In this document: positions 1 through 10,699 of the stretch, in pieces
Numbering within the stretch: position 1 is the first letter of the stretch
How the letters are laid out: each line of letters opens with the position of its first letter
Source: Mesostigma viride
Lineage: Eukaryota > Streptophyta > Mesostigmatophyceae > Mesostigmatales > Mesostigmataceae
DNA: 60,000 nt
Reading direction: 5' to 3'
Assembly (NCBI GenBank): GCA_009746045.1
Contig: RPFO01001075.1
Span: 498,501-558,500, forward strand
The notes under the pieces: model-generated
Database searches by the model: none
The model's input: the letters and a program-made list of their open reading frames with translations, nothing else
Told to the model about the DNA's origin: nothing
Position numbers and translations under genes: made by a program

Positions 1-399
1 ACGAAGTTATGTTGTCTGCCAACAAGGGCGCGCATCTGTCACCTAACATTTAATCGTAGCACAATTGACATCCAGGCACCATGGCTAGCGACGGTGATGG
101 TGCGGGTCTATGGAACACGATGATGATGGGGCCGACGAGATGCAGGCCGTATTCGAGACTGTCTGGACACACATCGTGAAAGAACAGACTCTCAACAAGA
201 AAGGGCAGCCGACAGGTAACTACTAAAAGCTCAGTGACGTGCACACTTTTGGATGCAAAATTCTCGGGTTCTACCACCTGAGCAAGGCTATCACCCGAGC
301 AAGGCTAGCATGCGAGCAAGGCTATCATGGGCGCCACGTATGCGAAGGAGGCAAGAGTGAGCGAGTGCAAGAGGCCGCCGGAGGCATTTATACGTCGCA

Positions 400-751
400 G
401 GCTGCGGGGTATTTGGTGTGGCTCGCGATGCACATAAATGCCTTATTTAGCCATGCAGGCTGCTGCTAGCCAGCCACCGTACCATATGTGTTACTGTAAC
501 CTAATGGTTTAGGGAAGTTGGGTCAGGTTGCTGGCATGCATGGTATCGTGCACGCTATAGCCACATTGTTGGCAGCCCGCATGGATTCTTGCTTCACGTA
601 GATCAATATTGCATGGTGGCCTACCACGAGTAGGCAAGATGTCCGTTTCTGGCATAATATCTTATTACTTTTGGCAAGTTGGCCAACTGACCGTGTGCTG
701 TATTTCAGTCTTAGTATATAGCAATTCCATGCTGCCAGAGATTACGTGGTT
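400..751 (+). repeat. 352-bp direct repeat, copy 1
   Basis: This block recurs at 1685-2036 with the same length and, by eye, nearly identical sequence; the start-to-start offset is 1285 bases. Both copies run from GGCTGCGGGGTATTTGG to GATTACGTGGTT, and the flanks diverge abruptly at both edges. I see no target-site duplication, terminal inverted repeat or coding frame. It could be a recent local duplication or two insertions of the same unknown element. Confidence 0.9.
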
Positions 752-1684
752 TTAACTCGTCGTCTGTCCCAACTCAGTCCTCACAGGAGGACTGAGTTGA
801 CAATTTTCAACCGCGTGTAGCGACTAGGTGGGGGGTCCATCCCAAATGTTTTGATGTGGATCGGGGGTGTACTAGATGTCATTTTGTTGGCAAAAATACT
901 GCATATGTGAAAACTTGACCCGAACACCTGAAAATTACACGGACGTTGGGCACCCCTCGCGAATTTGCATTTTTCGGGATAAGAACGAGTGGGAAAAATT
1001 CAATCAAATCCTGGTGCATGAAGAAAAAATATAGGCATGTTAACAATATAGTTCTTGAAACGTGGCAAAAAACTGGGCTCGATTTGGCCACTGCAACTGC
1101 CTGAAACAAATAAAAAACTCTCAGTCCTCAGGAGAGGAATGGGGCTTTTGCTAACTTTGCTAGCATGTAAGTGCGGTCATACTACACATCACCGTGGCCA
1201 CCAACCATCCCAATCAACTCATTTCCCTTCAAGCATTACAGGACAACACACTTGCATCATCATACTTCAGGTATATCATACCTTATCATGCAGTGAGAGC
1301 CTATGCATGCATGTAGGGAATGGGCTTGGATACCTACCAACAAAGGGTTATTTTATAAGTGTCAACCACCAATATAATGGGTAGGTTAAGCATATTTCCA
1401 TTGTTTCTAACAACAATGGATATGGCTATAACTGTTTTGCCTTGCCATGATGTGGCCAACATAGTTGCTGGCACATGATGGCAGTGGTTTGTCACCAAGA
1501 CTTTTCACTCACCCGTAAAAGCTTGAATGCACCCTTGACGCAGCCCGTGGCCACACAATCATGCAGTATGAACGTAACAAAAGAATAACTAACATCTATG
1601 AAGGTGTTGAAACCTGCACAGATCCTAAAACCCTGCACAACTACACTGGGTTAAGGCAAATGCCTGCTAACATCATCTGAAAAG

Positions 1685-2036
1685 GGCTGCGGGGTATTTG
1701 GTGTGGCTCGCGATGCACATAAATGCCTTATTTAGCCATGCAGGCTGCTGCTAGCCAGCCACCGTACCATATGTGTTACTGTAACCTAATGGTTTAGGGA
1801 AGTTGGGTCAGGTTGCTGGCATGCATGGTATCGTGCACGCTATAGCCACATTGTTGGCAGCCCGCATGGATTCTTGCTTCACGTAGATCAATATTGCATG
1901 GTGGCCTACCACGAGTAGGCAAGATGTCCGTTTCTGGCATAATATCTTATTACTTTTGGCAAGTTGGCCAACTGACCGTGTGCTGTATTTCAGTCTTAGT
2001 ATATAGCAATTCCATGCTGCCAGAGATTACGTGGTT
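1685..2036 (+). repeat. 352-bp direct repeat, copy 2
   Basis: Second copy of the block at 400-751, in the same orientation. The edges are sharp: AAAAG lies just before it and CAACATACAG just after it, unlike the flanks of copy 1. The near identity implies a recent duplication or ongoing gene conversion. Confidence 0.9.
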
Positions 2037-3093
2037 CAACATACAGTAATGGTGGCAGCAATCTCTATACCTCTGCAAGTGTCATTGCGCATGCATATCT
2101 ACTTGTTTTATTATCCTTTTCAGGTGTGCACTGATTGTGCATACACCTTTGTTATGGTGTGCTTTTAAGAGACAGACTTAACAAATAAACAGGACAATGC
2201 TTGTACTTGTAAAGTAACGGTAATGCCAATGTCATGAGATGATGTGTCACATATAGGCATGTGATGCATTGCAAGAACACAAAGAAAACATGCCTGATTG
2301 GTCAGAATGTTGAGGAACCCCCTGAACCATTATTAAAAAAAACAGCATTTTCAAGAGTCACCGTACGATTTGCGTATAATACCCCGTACGAGCGTAGTAT
2401 TATACCCAATACCCATGGGCCCCGTACGATTGCGTATTGCGTATGCCTGTTCACTGACCACCTTCTTCCCTAAGTGTCTCCGGACCCACCGGACACGTGT
2501 CCTCCATCAGAAGTGGCGCGGCGCTACCGGCGCGGCGCCGTTTTTGGTGAGAACAACAACTGTATCATATTCGATACAGTTTACGGACTATGGGTTAACG
2601 CCAAGCGCATCGGCATGTTCCCGATTCGGCATATCTCTACGATTCCAGCGCCACCGAACGAGTTCATGAATTCCGACGAGTACCAAGAAAGTTCTGGCAT
2701 TCCGACTTCCCGGTCGCGTGCTTCAGTTCCACCGTGGACTTTTGGCGCCTGGAATGTATAATTAACGGTCAATGCTCCACGACTGTCTAACGGCATTAAT
2801 CAAAATTATGCCGGCCGGCGGCCAATAATAATGTATGAGTATTGTTAAATTGCGGTAGCAGCCAGCAAGCAATTTATCATTGTAAACTAGAAGCTGAGCG
2901 GAGGTGAAACTCGAACCGGCTTAAAAATTACATATGCGCTGATTGCGCTCTCGACGTACTTCAAAGTCCTCCTTGTCAGAGATGACAGTCGTCTAAAATA
3001 ATGTCAAGGTAAAAAACAGGGGTAAACCCTAGGGAACCGGGAAATTGGTGAAGTTCGTGTTTGCTACTATAAATTGCTGGTTGTACCGGTACA

Positions 3094-3230
3094 GTCATTA
3101 CCGCGTTAAGTTGGGTTTTTTATGGTTGCGTTACCGCGTTAAATTGCGACGCCGAAGTTTGGGCGGCGATCGCAACTCATGAAGCATCGGTGCCATCAGT
3201 CCGTCGCAACTTCAGTAACGCGGTAATGAC
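3094..3230. mobile_element. MITE-like palindromic element
   Basis: The 137-bp block begins GTCATTACCGCGTTA and ends with its exact reverse complement TAACGCGGTAATGAC, a perfect 15-bp terminal inverted repeat. Inside is a second inverted pair around TTGCGACGCC and GGCGATCGCAA. There is no coding frame. A related structure lies at about 3790-3864. This fits a small non-autonomous DNA element or a foldback element. No target-site duplication is evident, so the class is uncertain. Confidence 0.55.
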
Positions 3231-3789
3231 TCAATATTTAGGTGGCAAGCCTTTTTTGGCCGCGTAAGAGGCCACTTTTTGCCAAGTCAGGATCCGCTAT
3301 GCCGTGCCTTAGGCGGCAAAATACGCAAGCTCCACTGGCGCGCAGACGTCCCCGCCTCGGCCTGGCAACCGACTGATTACTAGTGAAAAGCGCGAATGCA
3401 ACCTTGCAATTCCAATTAATTTGCAGCCCGCCTGCGGATGATTGCCGGCGGTACATAGCATGCATGCAGGGCGCACATCATGATGACGGCACATTTGTGG
3501 TATCAGTAAAACACACTGACAGGCACCGCCGCCGAGTGGCTGGAGCCTTGGCTCGCCCGCCCAATGTGCCGGGCCGTATCATCATCATTGCGGCTGGCTC
3601 GGCCCCGGCCTTTCTAACAAAATCATGAGAATTGAGATACCTGGTATGGAAAAACAGGAAAAATGCCAAAATGGACTTCGGGCGGCTTTGATCATGCTGA
3701 AGCTGGATCGGGCTTGACGAGACTGCTGTCGAATGCCGTATAGAAGTCCGTGAGAGGAGGGGCCGGGGTGGGATGCTAGCCTAACTCTA

Positions 3790-3864
3790 CCGTTAAGTTG
3801 CGTGACCTCGTTAAGTTGCGACGCCGAATTTCAGGCGTCGATCGCAACTTAACGAGGTAATGAC
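3790..3864. mobile_element. MITE-like palindrome, second copy
   Basis: The arms at 3806-3825 (starting CCTCGTTAAGTTGCGA) and 3834-3857 are inverted copies, differing only by a 4-base insertion (TCGA) in the right arm, with a spacer of about 8 bases. The right end TAATGAC and the motifs TTAAGTTGCG and CGACGCC are shared with the element at 3094-3230, so the two belong to one family. A transcript would form a long hairpin. Confidence 0.55.
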
Positions 3865-3978
3865 TGTACTGTTGTGGCTGATCATTGCGCCACAGAGACC
3901 CGCCGTACATGCAGGTGACGTAAATTTCCCGCCTTTGTCAGTGGCAACTTACAGGCAACGGAGGCAACTGCAAAGCGT

Positions 3979-4006
3979 ATGTTGTTGTTGTTGTTGTTGT
4001 TGTTGT
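3979..4006 (+). repeat. (TTG)n microsatellite
   Basis: About nine perfect TTG units. Open frames through it give poly-Cys or poly-Asn peptides that are not real products. Confidence 0.9.
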
Positions 4007-4560
4007 GTCCCACGCCGCAAAGCGTATGTACAGTACATGTAGCGGAAGTACAGGCATTCAGCCGTGCCCAGGTGAACCCTTGCCCGTCATCATTCCACAT
4101 CAAACTTCCCAGGGCTTTTTTCCGTTGTGTTCACACTGTACTGTACTGTAGCAAGGACTGGCCTGTCGGCGCGCCGCGCGAAAACACTTGCGTAGCACCC
4201 AGTACTACCTAATGCCTGCTCGCAAGTTCGTACGTTGTACCCAAGTTCGGACCATGCTTCTGGTGAGAAACAAGTGCGCCGCGCCACCCAACCTCAAGCG
4301 CGCGCGGAGATATTTCGTTTTTAAACGGGAGAGATATTTCAGAAAAGGGGGGATCTCGTCCACGGCCACCCCCAGGCTTTTCCGCTGACTAATATCTCCG
4401 CCAAGCATGACGTCGATGCCTTCATTCGTCGGGGGGCATTTGCTTCTTGAGCGTCTTGCAGCAACCTCACTGTGTGCCTGTGCACGGTTGGCAAATCAAA
4501 CAGGACGCAGCCAACAGAGCACTTTCTCACCCTCTGCGTCTTAGCGACAACGTGATCGCC

Positions 4561-6015
4561 ATGGCAGCTCAAGCGGCGTCTCTTTCTCGTTCTGTGTTGC
4601 TGTCCGGCTCTGCATCCCCAGCGGCGGCCATTCCGCAGTGCAATGGCCTCCGCCGCAGCAAGCCTGCTCAGCTGCGGGCACCGCTTGCACGGTCTCATGT
4701 TAAGGCGTCGAATGGTACTTTCAGGCTTCAAACCAAGGCCATGGCTAGAGAGACTGATCCAAACAAGCGCGTGGTTATCACGGGGATGGGGCTGGTGAGC
4801 TGCTTTGGCACTGACGTCGACGTCTTTTACGACAAGCTGCTTGCCGGTCATAGCGGTATTGTGAACATTACCAAGTTCGACGTCAGCGACTTCCCGACTA
4901 AATTTGCCGGTCAGATTACTCCGGACATGTACGACCTTGAGGGCTACATCGACAAGAAGTCTGCTAGGCGTTTGGATGACTGCCTGACTTACGGCATCCT
5001 GGCCAGCAAAAAGGCCCTGGAAAATGCTGGCCTTGGCGGCGCCGAGCTGGGGAAGATTGACAAGGAAAGGGCAGGTGTTATCGTAGGGACAGGTATGGGC
5101 GGCCTTTCTGTGTTCGCCGAGAACGTCGAGGCGCTTAAGGAGAAGGGTGTGAAGAAGATTTCTCCTTTCTTCATTCCCTACGCGATCACAAACATGGCCA
5201 GCGCCTTGGTCGGGATCGACCTGGGCTTCATGGGCCCAAATTACTCCATCTCCACTGCCTGCGCAACTGCCAACTACTCATTCGTCGCGGCTGCCAACCA
5301 CATCCGCAATGGTGATGCTGACCTCATCATCACTGGAGGCACGGAGGCAGCGGTAACGCGCGTTGGCCTGGGCGGCTTCGTTGCGTGCCGTGCCCTGTCG
5401 CAGCGCAATGAGTCCCCAACCACCGCGTCCCGGCCGTGGGATAAAGAGCGTGATGGCTTCGTCATGGGCGAGGGTGCTGGTGTCATGGTCTTTGAGTCCC
5501 TTGCCCATGCCAAGAAACGCGGTGCCAAGATCCTGGCAGAGTTCCTGGGTGGTGCCACCAACTGCGACGCGCACCACATGACCGAGCCACGCCAGGATGG
5601 CCTGGGAGTCTCCCGCTGCGTCGAGCTGGCCCTCGCGGATGCCGGCATCACCGCGGCGGAGGTCAACTACATCAACTGCCATGCAACCTCCACACCGGCC
5701 GGTGACCTGGCGGAGGTGCGCGCCATCCGCAAGGTTTTCTCCGGCGACGTCTCCTACTTGAGAATCAACGCCACCAAGTCCATGATCGGCCACTGCCTGG
5801 GCGCGGCGGGCGGCATGGAGGGCATCGCCACCGTCAAGGCCATCACCACCGGCTGGGTGCACCCGTCCATCAACCAGCAGAACCCGGAGCCTGAGGTCAT
5901 CTTCAACACCGTGCGCGACAAGAAGGAGCAGTTCAAGATCACCGCCGGCATGTCCAACTCGTTTGGCTTTGGAGGCCACAACTCCTCCGTGATTTTTGCT
6001 CCATTCGTCGAGTAA
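4561..6015 (+). CDS. KAS1: Plastid 3-oxoacyl-ACP synthase I (KAS I)
   Basis: Condensing enzyme of plastid type II fatty-acid synthesis, which elongates acyl-ACP with malonyl-ACP. The open frame extends upstream to 4447 without an ATG, so I start at ATG 4561 (MAAQAASLSRS), giving 484 residues. Residues 1 to about 60 are rich in Ala, Ser and Arg and poor in acidic residues, as in a chloroplast transit peptide. The core starts at KRVVITGMGLVS. The active-site cysteine is C234 (STACATANYSF), the catalytic histidines are H374 (NCHATSTPAGD) and H411, and the conserved lysine is K406 (NATKSMIGHCLGAAGG). The C-terminal glycine-rich loop is NSFGFGGHNSSVIF. Motifs such as RRLDDCL and KISPFFIPYAITNM match plant KAS I better than KAS II. 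Family membership is near certain; the I versus II call is from memory. There are no introns, in contrast to the other genes in the window. Confidence 0.95.
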   Translation: MAAQAASLSRSVLLSGSASPAAAIPQCNGLRRSKPAQLRAPLARSHVKASNGTFRLQTKAMARETDPNKRVVITGMGLVSCFGTDVDVFYDKLLAGHSGIVNITKFDVSDFPTKFAGQITPDMYDLEGYIDKKSARRLDDCLTYGILASKKALENAGLGGAELGKIDKERAGVIVGTGMGGLSVFAENVEALKEKGVKKISPFFIPYAITNMASALVGIDLGFMGPNYSISTACATANYSFVAAANHIRNGDADLIITGGTEAAVTRVGLGGFVACRALSQRNESPTTASRPWDKERDGFVMGEGAGVMVFESLAHAKKRGAKILAEFLGGATNCDAHHMTEPRQDGLGVSRCVELALADAGITAAEVNYINCHATSTPAGDLAEVRAIRKVFSGDVSYLRINATKSMIGHCLGAAGGMEGIATVKAITTGWVHPSINQQNPEPEVIFNTVRDKKEQFKITAGMSNSFGFGGHNSSVIFAPFVE

Positions 6016-6140
6016 AGTTCTACCTTCCGGTTCGCATGATCTGCGGACATTTTTTGATGCCAGCTACAGTTTTCAGCCTTCTTCGATATTCTCACACCTG
6101 CTGGGTGATCCCCGCTAGTGTATTTGAAGTAGGGTGGTCT

Positions 6141-6145
6141 TGTAA
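6141..6145 (+). promoter_or_regulatory. Candidate TGTAA poly(A) signal of KAS1
   Basis: TGTAA lies about 125 bases after the KAS1 stop. TGTAA is the usual polyadenylation signal in many green algae, and the distance is reasonable. Another TGTAA occurs near 6396. A pentamer is weak evidence by itself. Confidence 0.3.
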
Positions 6146-6560
6146 CCATGACCAGCCAGTCCAGGCAGCTGCATGTCAACCATCAGGTCATCATGGCCTA
6201 TGGCTCAGGGATGTGGGAAATGTAGATAACATGCTAGTGCCTAGAGTGTGCATCACAGGGGCAACTTGTTTGCAGTTTGCATTCTTGAAAGTATGTGTTC
6301 TTTTCTGTAGGCCTGATTCGAATAATTTTTCATCTCAATGGTTGTAGCTGCCAGGCTTAGACCTCTTGCTCCAAGGTGCCTGTTCAAACCTGAATGTAAA
6401 TTGCCAGAGGTGGGAAATGAGAATTGCATTAGTTATGCAGATCGTCTTACAAGCTGTGTCCATCGCTGGTTTCATTTAAGAGTTAGCATATAGCTTCAAA
6501 TAATCATTTGATAATCAAGCAGTTTTCTGTGCCGACCTTTGACCTCATTCTTGACTTCGA
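6146..6560. other. KAS1 3' flank
   Basis: AT-richer sequence than the coding region, with no open frame worth calling. It probably contains the remainder of the KAS1 3' UTR, and nothing else is recognised before the retrotransposon debris at about 6568. Confidence 0.5.
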
Positions 6561-6567
6561 TAACGTA

Positions 6568-6853
6568 TCATACAAGATGCAGGCCTGTCTTATTGATACA
6601 AATAGGGCACATGGTACCATTTTTTCTTAGAACTCCTTGACTCATGGCAGTCTTCTTGCTGACCTTGGGGTCAATGCTCCATGACTCCCCAACCGCGGGA
6701 GCACGAGTCTTAATTAATTGCTGACCTCGAGCCCCAGGTGCCACTCGGGCCTCAATTGCCAGGCAGTCCAGCCATGTCTGTACATCCTCCGAGCTGACCC
6801 TCAAATTAATTAATTAAACTCGTGCTCCTGTTGGGGAGTCACGGAGTATTAAC
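6568..6853 (-). mobile_element. LINE debris: RT fragment between two 3' ends
   Basis: The minus-strand frame ending at 6804 contains EDVQTWLDCLAIEARV, closely matching HVQTWLDCLALEARA just after the YADD motif of the reverse transcriptase at 15058-16110; VSKKTA matches the following VSKKTE. The fragment is flanked by two copies of the LINE 3'-terminal hairpin: one on the plus strand at 6667-6719 and one on the minus strand at 6803-6853, each next to TTAATTAA tails. It is a rearranged relic that encodes no functional protein. Confidence 0.7.
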
Positions 6854-8870
6854 TAACGGGGTGAGACTACTACTCCTTTTTAACTAGATTTTAACTAGAT
6901 TAGTTACTACTGTTGGCTCGAGGCGTATTTTTCTCGTTTCTCGTTTTTAGGATTAAATCAAAAAAGTGGTTTTTCATTAAAAAATAAGTTACACAGCCGT
7001 TTTAAGTCACCCAGGTAAAGCTTTCATGCTGAAGCCGTATGTCTCATCAAAACACACCGTACCTAGACATGCATATCTGTTTTCACATAGATCTCATGAA
7101 ATCACATGATCCCATGGCACACATTTCTGCATTCACATGTGCTGGGTTTTCTGCTCCAGTTCAGACTCATGTAAGTCCCTATCGCTGTCCACCCGAATAG
7201 GGCATTGCTGCTGCTCATTGTTATTGCGGTCCTGTACCACTTTCTCGATGAGGGAGTCATCATCCAAGTAATTGTTGCGAGGCCGACGCACCTCATCGAG
7301 GATGGCGTCCATGACTATAACAGCGCTGGCTCTATGGCACGTGCAATCACATGCAGTGAGTGGTCACCCAACTTTGGCGCTACCATGATCTCAAAAGCAG
7401 ATTGCGCACGGGGATAGTCCAGACCCCTTCCATAGTACACTCCCCTGCCAACCATGCAGGAATTTGGTTTGCCAACCATGCAGACAAGTGGCCAGTCTTC
7501 ATCATATGTGATAGCGTCTTAATAAGGTTTGACTCGCGACTCATCCTTGCATGATGGTCGAACCAGTATACGTAAGTTGTACGCATTGAGACACAATGTG
7601 TGAGATTCATGGAACATACTCGATGTATCTCCTACTTTTTCCTTTATCTTCTTCGTCAATACAATGTTCATACAAAATGTCGAACCCATCTTAATTTTCC
7701 GATTTCAGGGTACCCAAACATGCCAGAAAACTTGGTCTTGTGGCGCTTGGTACCCTCCCTAGTTTAAACGCTCGGTGTCTTGCTAAATGCCGACTAGTAT
7801 GGAACAAAGTCCCCCCTAGGTCATCGACCGCGTCATCTTCATCTTGTATGAGCCTCGTCCATGCCCACCTCGCCTTGCATGGCCTTCTGCCTGCACACAA
7901 GATGCATAGGCAACGATGAAACAAAGAAATCAAGACCATAGAAGATAAAACTTCTAATTAGACGGTACGTCGGCTGAAAAAGATTTCTGGATGAAAATGA
8001 CGGACAGTAAAACCGTGGCAGATTCCTAAAACATGGCAGATTATAAACAAATGTCGCGTTTGAGATTATAAACCAATGTCGTGACCACCGTTGGCGTTCC
8101 TTGCATGGGCTTCCCTGCATAGTCCACCACTATCCTTATGAGTTTAACGGTTGACACTGTCCTCAGCTTTCTTTCATATCATCGCGCCCTTCTTCATCAC
8201 GTCGGACAGATTCACCCGCTAGACAGACTTTGTGCTTATATATTCAACCAGGACTGTGGGAAACTTCGTGAACTGAAGACGTGTTAGAATCCCTGAATGC
8301 CTCTGTGGCCCTGTCGCCATCGCCCCGCAGTCCCGCACTTGCCAACCACCGCCAGTGGCTTTCCTTGTGGTGGCTGTGCTCTCGCGCCGTCTTGCCTTCG
8401 GCCATCATCCAGCTGTTATGAAAGACGCGACGCGCATTCGGCCATTCGCTGTCGCCTTTGGATCGACCAAAGGACACGCACTTTGAACTAACTCTAGTAG
8501 ACTTACGAAGCATAGTTGAAATAGACGCTCGTACAGCAAAACGTCCTAGGACCGTAACTCGAGCCACGACGCCAAATTTTCAACGACTTCAGTACCGTCG
8601 CCCCTGACACGTTGTCGTACAATAATACACATTTACGCCAATAGAACCTCACCTCCAAGAATATATCTTGATGGAGGCATGCGGCTTATTTAATTTCAAG
8701 GTACCTCTTAATTAATCTCAGCCCCCGTCGCTGAGAAAACGTGAAATTCTAAAAAAATAGCAAATTGTCAACGACTCCTTTGCTCCTGGAGACAACTTTT
8801 CCTGGACGCATGGCGATTTAACGTCGTCGAAGGACCAGGAAAGTTGTCGTGGAAGGACTACACCGTCGGC
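6854..8870. other. Intergenic, nothing recognised
   Basis: Moderately AT-rich DNA with only short open frames on both strands. I recognise no protein family, RNA gene or tandem array. Some parts may be very old repeats. Confidence 0.5.
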
Positions 8871-9520
8871 ATTATGACTTTCACTCAATATTCATGAGGC
8901 TTTGCTATAAATTTCGCCATGCTATGCCATGCAGAGAGATGCTCTCTGTAGAGAAGCCATGTCCTAGCTCTTGTATAGCCATGATGATCTTCCCCACCTA
9001 TGACAGGCTCCCCTTCGCTGGGTGTTGCCTGAAACTCTGGGTGGTGCAGGTGCCCTAGTGCACCTAGAGCAAGTGTTGTTTACATTCCCACCCTTGCAGG
9101 AAGTAGCTTAGAATGTATGATAGGCCATATTCTGATCAGACACTCCGCAAAGGTGAAAACCTTTGCGTTCAGTGCCGGGCCGCGGAAAACGCGGAAAACG
9201 CGATCTACAAATGAATCCGACCTGAATCGAACTGGGGACCTCTCGCACCAAATTTTGCTGACAATAGGACGGACGTCTCCGGTTACCATGGCATCGCCAA
9301 CTTACACCTACAGTCATCCGCAAAATTTCTCCTGTCCGGGGAGTGATGCAAGCCTTTCGGATTTGGTACTAGATAAATCACTCGAGATCTGTGTGTAGGA
9401 GTACTACACACGTGTCTGCACGCGAGACTTGTTCCATATGCCCCTTCTCTGGGCTATGTGCTACATATACTCCCAACGGAGTTATGTTACAATTCAATTC
9501 AATTCAATTCAATTCAATTC
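8871..9520 (+). mobile_element. ORF1-type 3' UTR copy, split by a SINE
   Basis: The stretch up to 9130 and that after 9439 together match the 3' UTR that follows ORF1 in the copies at 12690-13358 and 14281-15050 (CTCTTGTATAGC, CATTCCCACCCTTGCAG, CCATATGCCCC). It ends with the family hairpin (ACTCCCAACGGAGT) and a tail of six AATTC units at 9491-9520. Bases 9131-9439 are a foreign insert. No coding sequence remains in this copy. Confidence 0.75.
9131..9439 (-). mobile_element. tRNA-derived SINE inserted in LINE 3' UTR
   Basis: The insert is bounded by a 6-base direct repeat CCATAT (9125-9130 and 9434-9439) and interrupts a 3' UTR that is continuous in other copies, so both boundaries are visible. 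On the minus strand it carries a good pol III B box (AGTTCGATTC) preceded by GGAGACGTCCGTCC and AGGTCCCC, in a tRNA-like order. Further on is a perfect 9-bp hairpin (CGCAAAGGT / ACCTTTGCG). A related block lies at about 22740-22895. The A box is not clear. Confidence 0.55.
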
Positions 9521-9562
9521 ACGAGGCTGGGCGTCGACCACCTGCAAACGCTAAATAAAACA
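9521..9562 (+). repeat. Dispersed ~40-bp motif, copy 1
   Basis: GAGGCTGGGCG followed by CTGCAAACG and TAAATAAAACA. The same order with about four differences recurs at about 59338-59378, 50 kb away. It directly follows the (AATTC)6 tail here. Function unknown; it may be an end of another dispersed element. Confidence 0.6.
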
Positions 9563-9784
9563 TATATCAAGGAGACAACCAGCGCAGGCCAGAAATCGGG
9601 AGAATCCGGACCATGGTAGCTCGAGCCTGCATATATATTCATTGAGAATGATAAATTACGGAGGTGAGATTGGCATGCAACATAAGGAAAACCCCGAATA
9701 GAAGAAGAACCCTGAAGAAATTAATAGTAATCTGACACAGACAGCCAAGGATCACGCCAGCTGCACAAGGTACAACTAACTACA

Positions 9785-10501
9785 TCACAAAACTACGACA
9801 CGTAGCAACATCGCTGCCGGCCCACCATGCAGGCCTGGGAGGGATCTAGACCGCATGGGTCGCGACAAAGTCGGCCCGGGGGCGGCGGAATAACACATCA
9901 GCCACAGTGCGAGTGAGGGCGAGTGACCGGCGCTGCCGCCAATACGAGGACCACGTGCGGGCAGACCACGGGGCGGTCTGACCCTCAAGGTCGAGGCGGT
10001 CTTCACGGCGCTGGCAGCACTCGTGGAAAAACTCGGCCATCTTGGGGCCCATGGCCCCCGGAACTCCTGAAGGACAAATGGGATGACCCGGTTGGGCCCC
10101 ACATATCCGTAGGAGGCAAACTTGTTGCGCTCAGCCACAGCGGCTGCAGCGCCGGCATCCACAGTCGCCCGGAGGATGTGGCGACCGGAGAGCGGCCGAG
10201 CCACGGAGACATCGATGAGCAGGTGGCAACCCTGTCCATCGTAGTCAAGCACGGTAATGTCGGGGCGGTGGTTGGGTGAGTAGAGGGCGGCCCCATCCTT
10301 GTCCTTGCACTTGATGGTGGAGTGGGGAAAGACCGATTGAACCATGGCACACACCACCCGGAGGAGAGCAGTATGGAGATAGAGGAAGCAGTTCTGGTTC
10401 TGCTTGCCACCCAAGCATATATAATAATGCCGCACACGCCCGCGGGGGAGGTGGAGACACTTGCCGCAGAGATCAATCGCCACACGGCCGCCAACCAGCA
10501 C
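9785..10501 (-). pseudogene. Retrotransposon C-terminal nuclease-like fragment
   Basis: An open frame of about 238 codons on the minus strand contains HRPDITVLDYDGQG, then HLLIDVSVARP, then an alanine-rich helix with AERNKFASYG and VIPFVLQEFRG. The order of P-D, D-V-S-V, A-x-x-K-x-x-x-Y and a late F-V-x-E motif resembles the PD-(D/E)XK-like domain found downstream of reverse transcriptase in many plant and protist non-LTR elements. A Cys/His-containing stretch lies before it. No RT is attached, so this is an isolated 3' piece. It is open but lacks a clear start. The family call is from motif memory and is moderate. Confidence 0.5.
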
Positions 10502-10699
10502 AAGTGGGCATGGCGGTCTCTCGACCGTCTCACCGGACGCTGGGAATGCAAAGGGCTAACATCCCGGGCACCCACAGTGAACGCCTTGAGCTTTGGTTCA
10601 GCTCGCAGGCCAAACTATCGGGGGCCGGCACCTGGACCAGCCCCCCCGCTCGATCGACCCCGCTGCCGCTGCACGCTCTGCGGCCGTACAGAGTAAGCC

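Larger units (their letters stand above)
1..4560. other. Gene-free flank left of KAS1
   Basis: I see no convincing coding sequence here: the open frames are short, overlap on both strands and match no family I know. The stretch holds a 352-bp direct duplication (400-751 and 1685-2036), two small palindromic elements (3094-3230 and about 3790-3864), a tRNA-like B-box fragment near 2895-2945 on the minus strand, and a (TTG)n tract at 3979-4006. The last roughly 200 bases must contain the KAS1 promoter and 5' UTR, but I cannot point to a TATA box or other defined element. Confidence 0.6.

Noticed and set aside
2895-2945. tRNA gene on the minus strand
   Set aside because: A B-box-like CGGTTCGAGTTTC and an A-box-like GAGCGCAAT are present, but I cannot fold an acceptor or anticodon stem. 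At best a tRNA-derived fragment.
5278-5979. 233-codon minus-strand ORF inside KAS1
   Set aside because: Antisense shadow of the GC-rich 3' half of KAS1, with no family resemblance.
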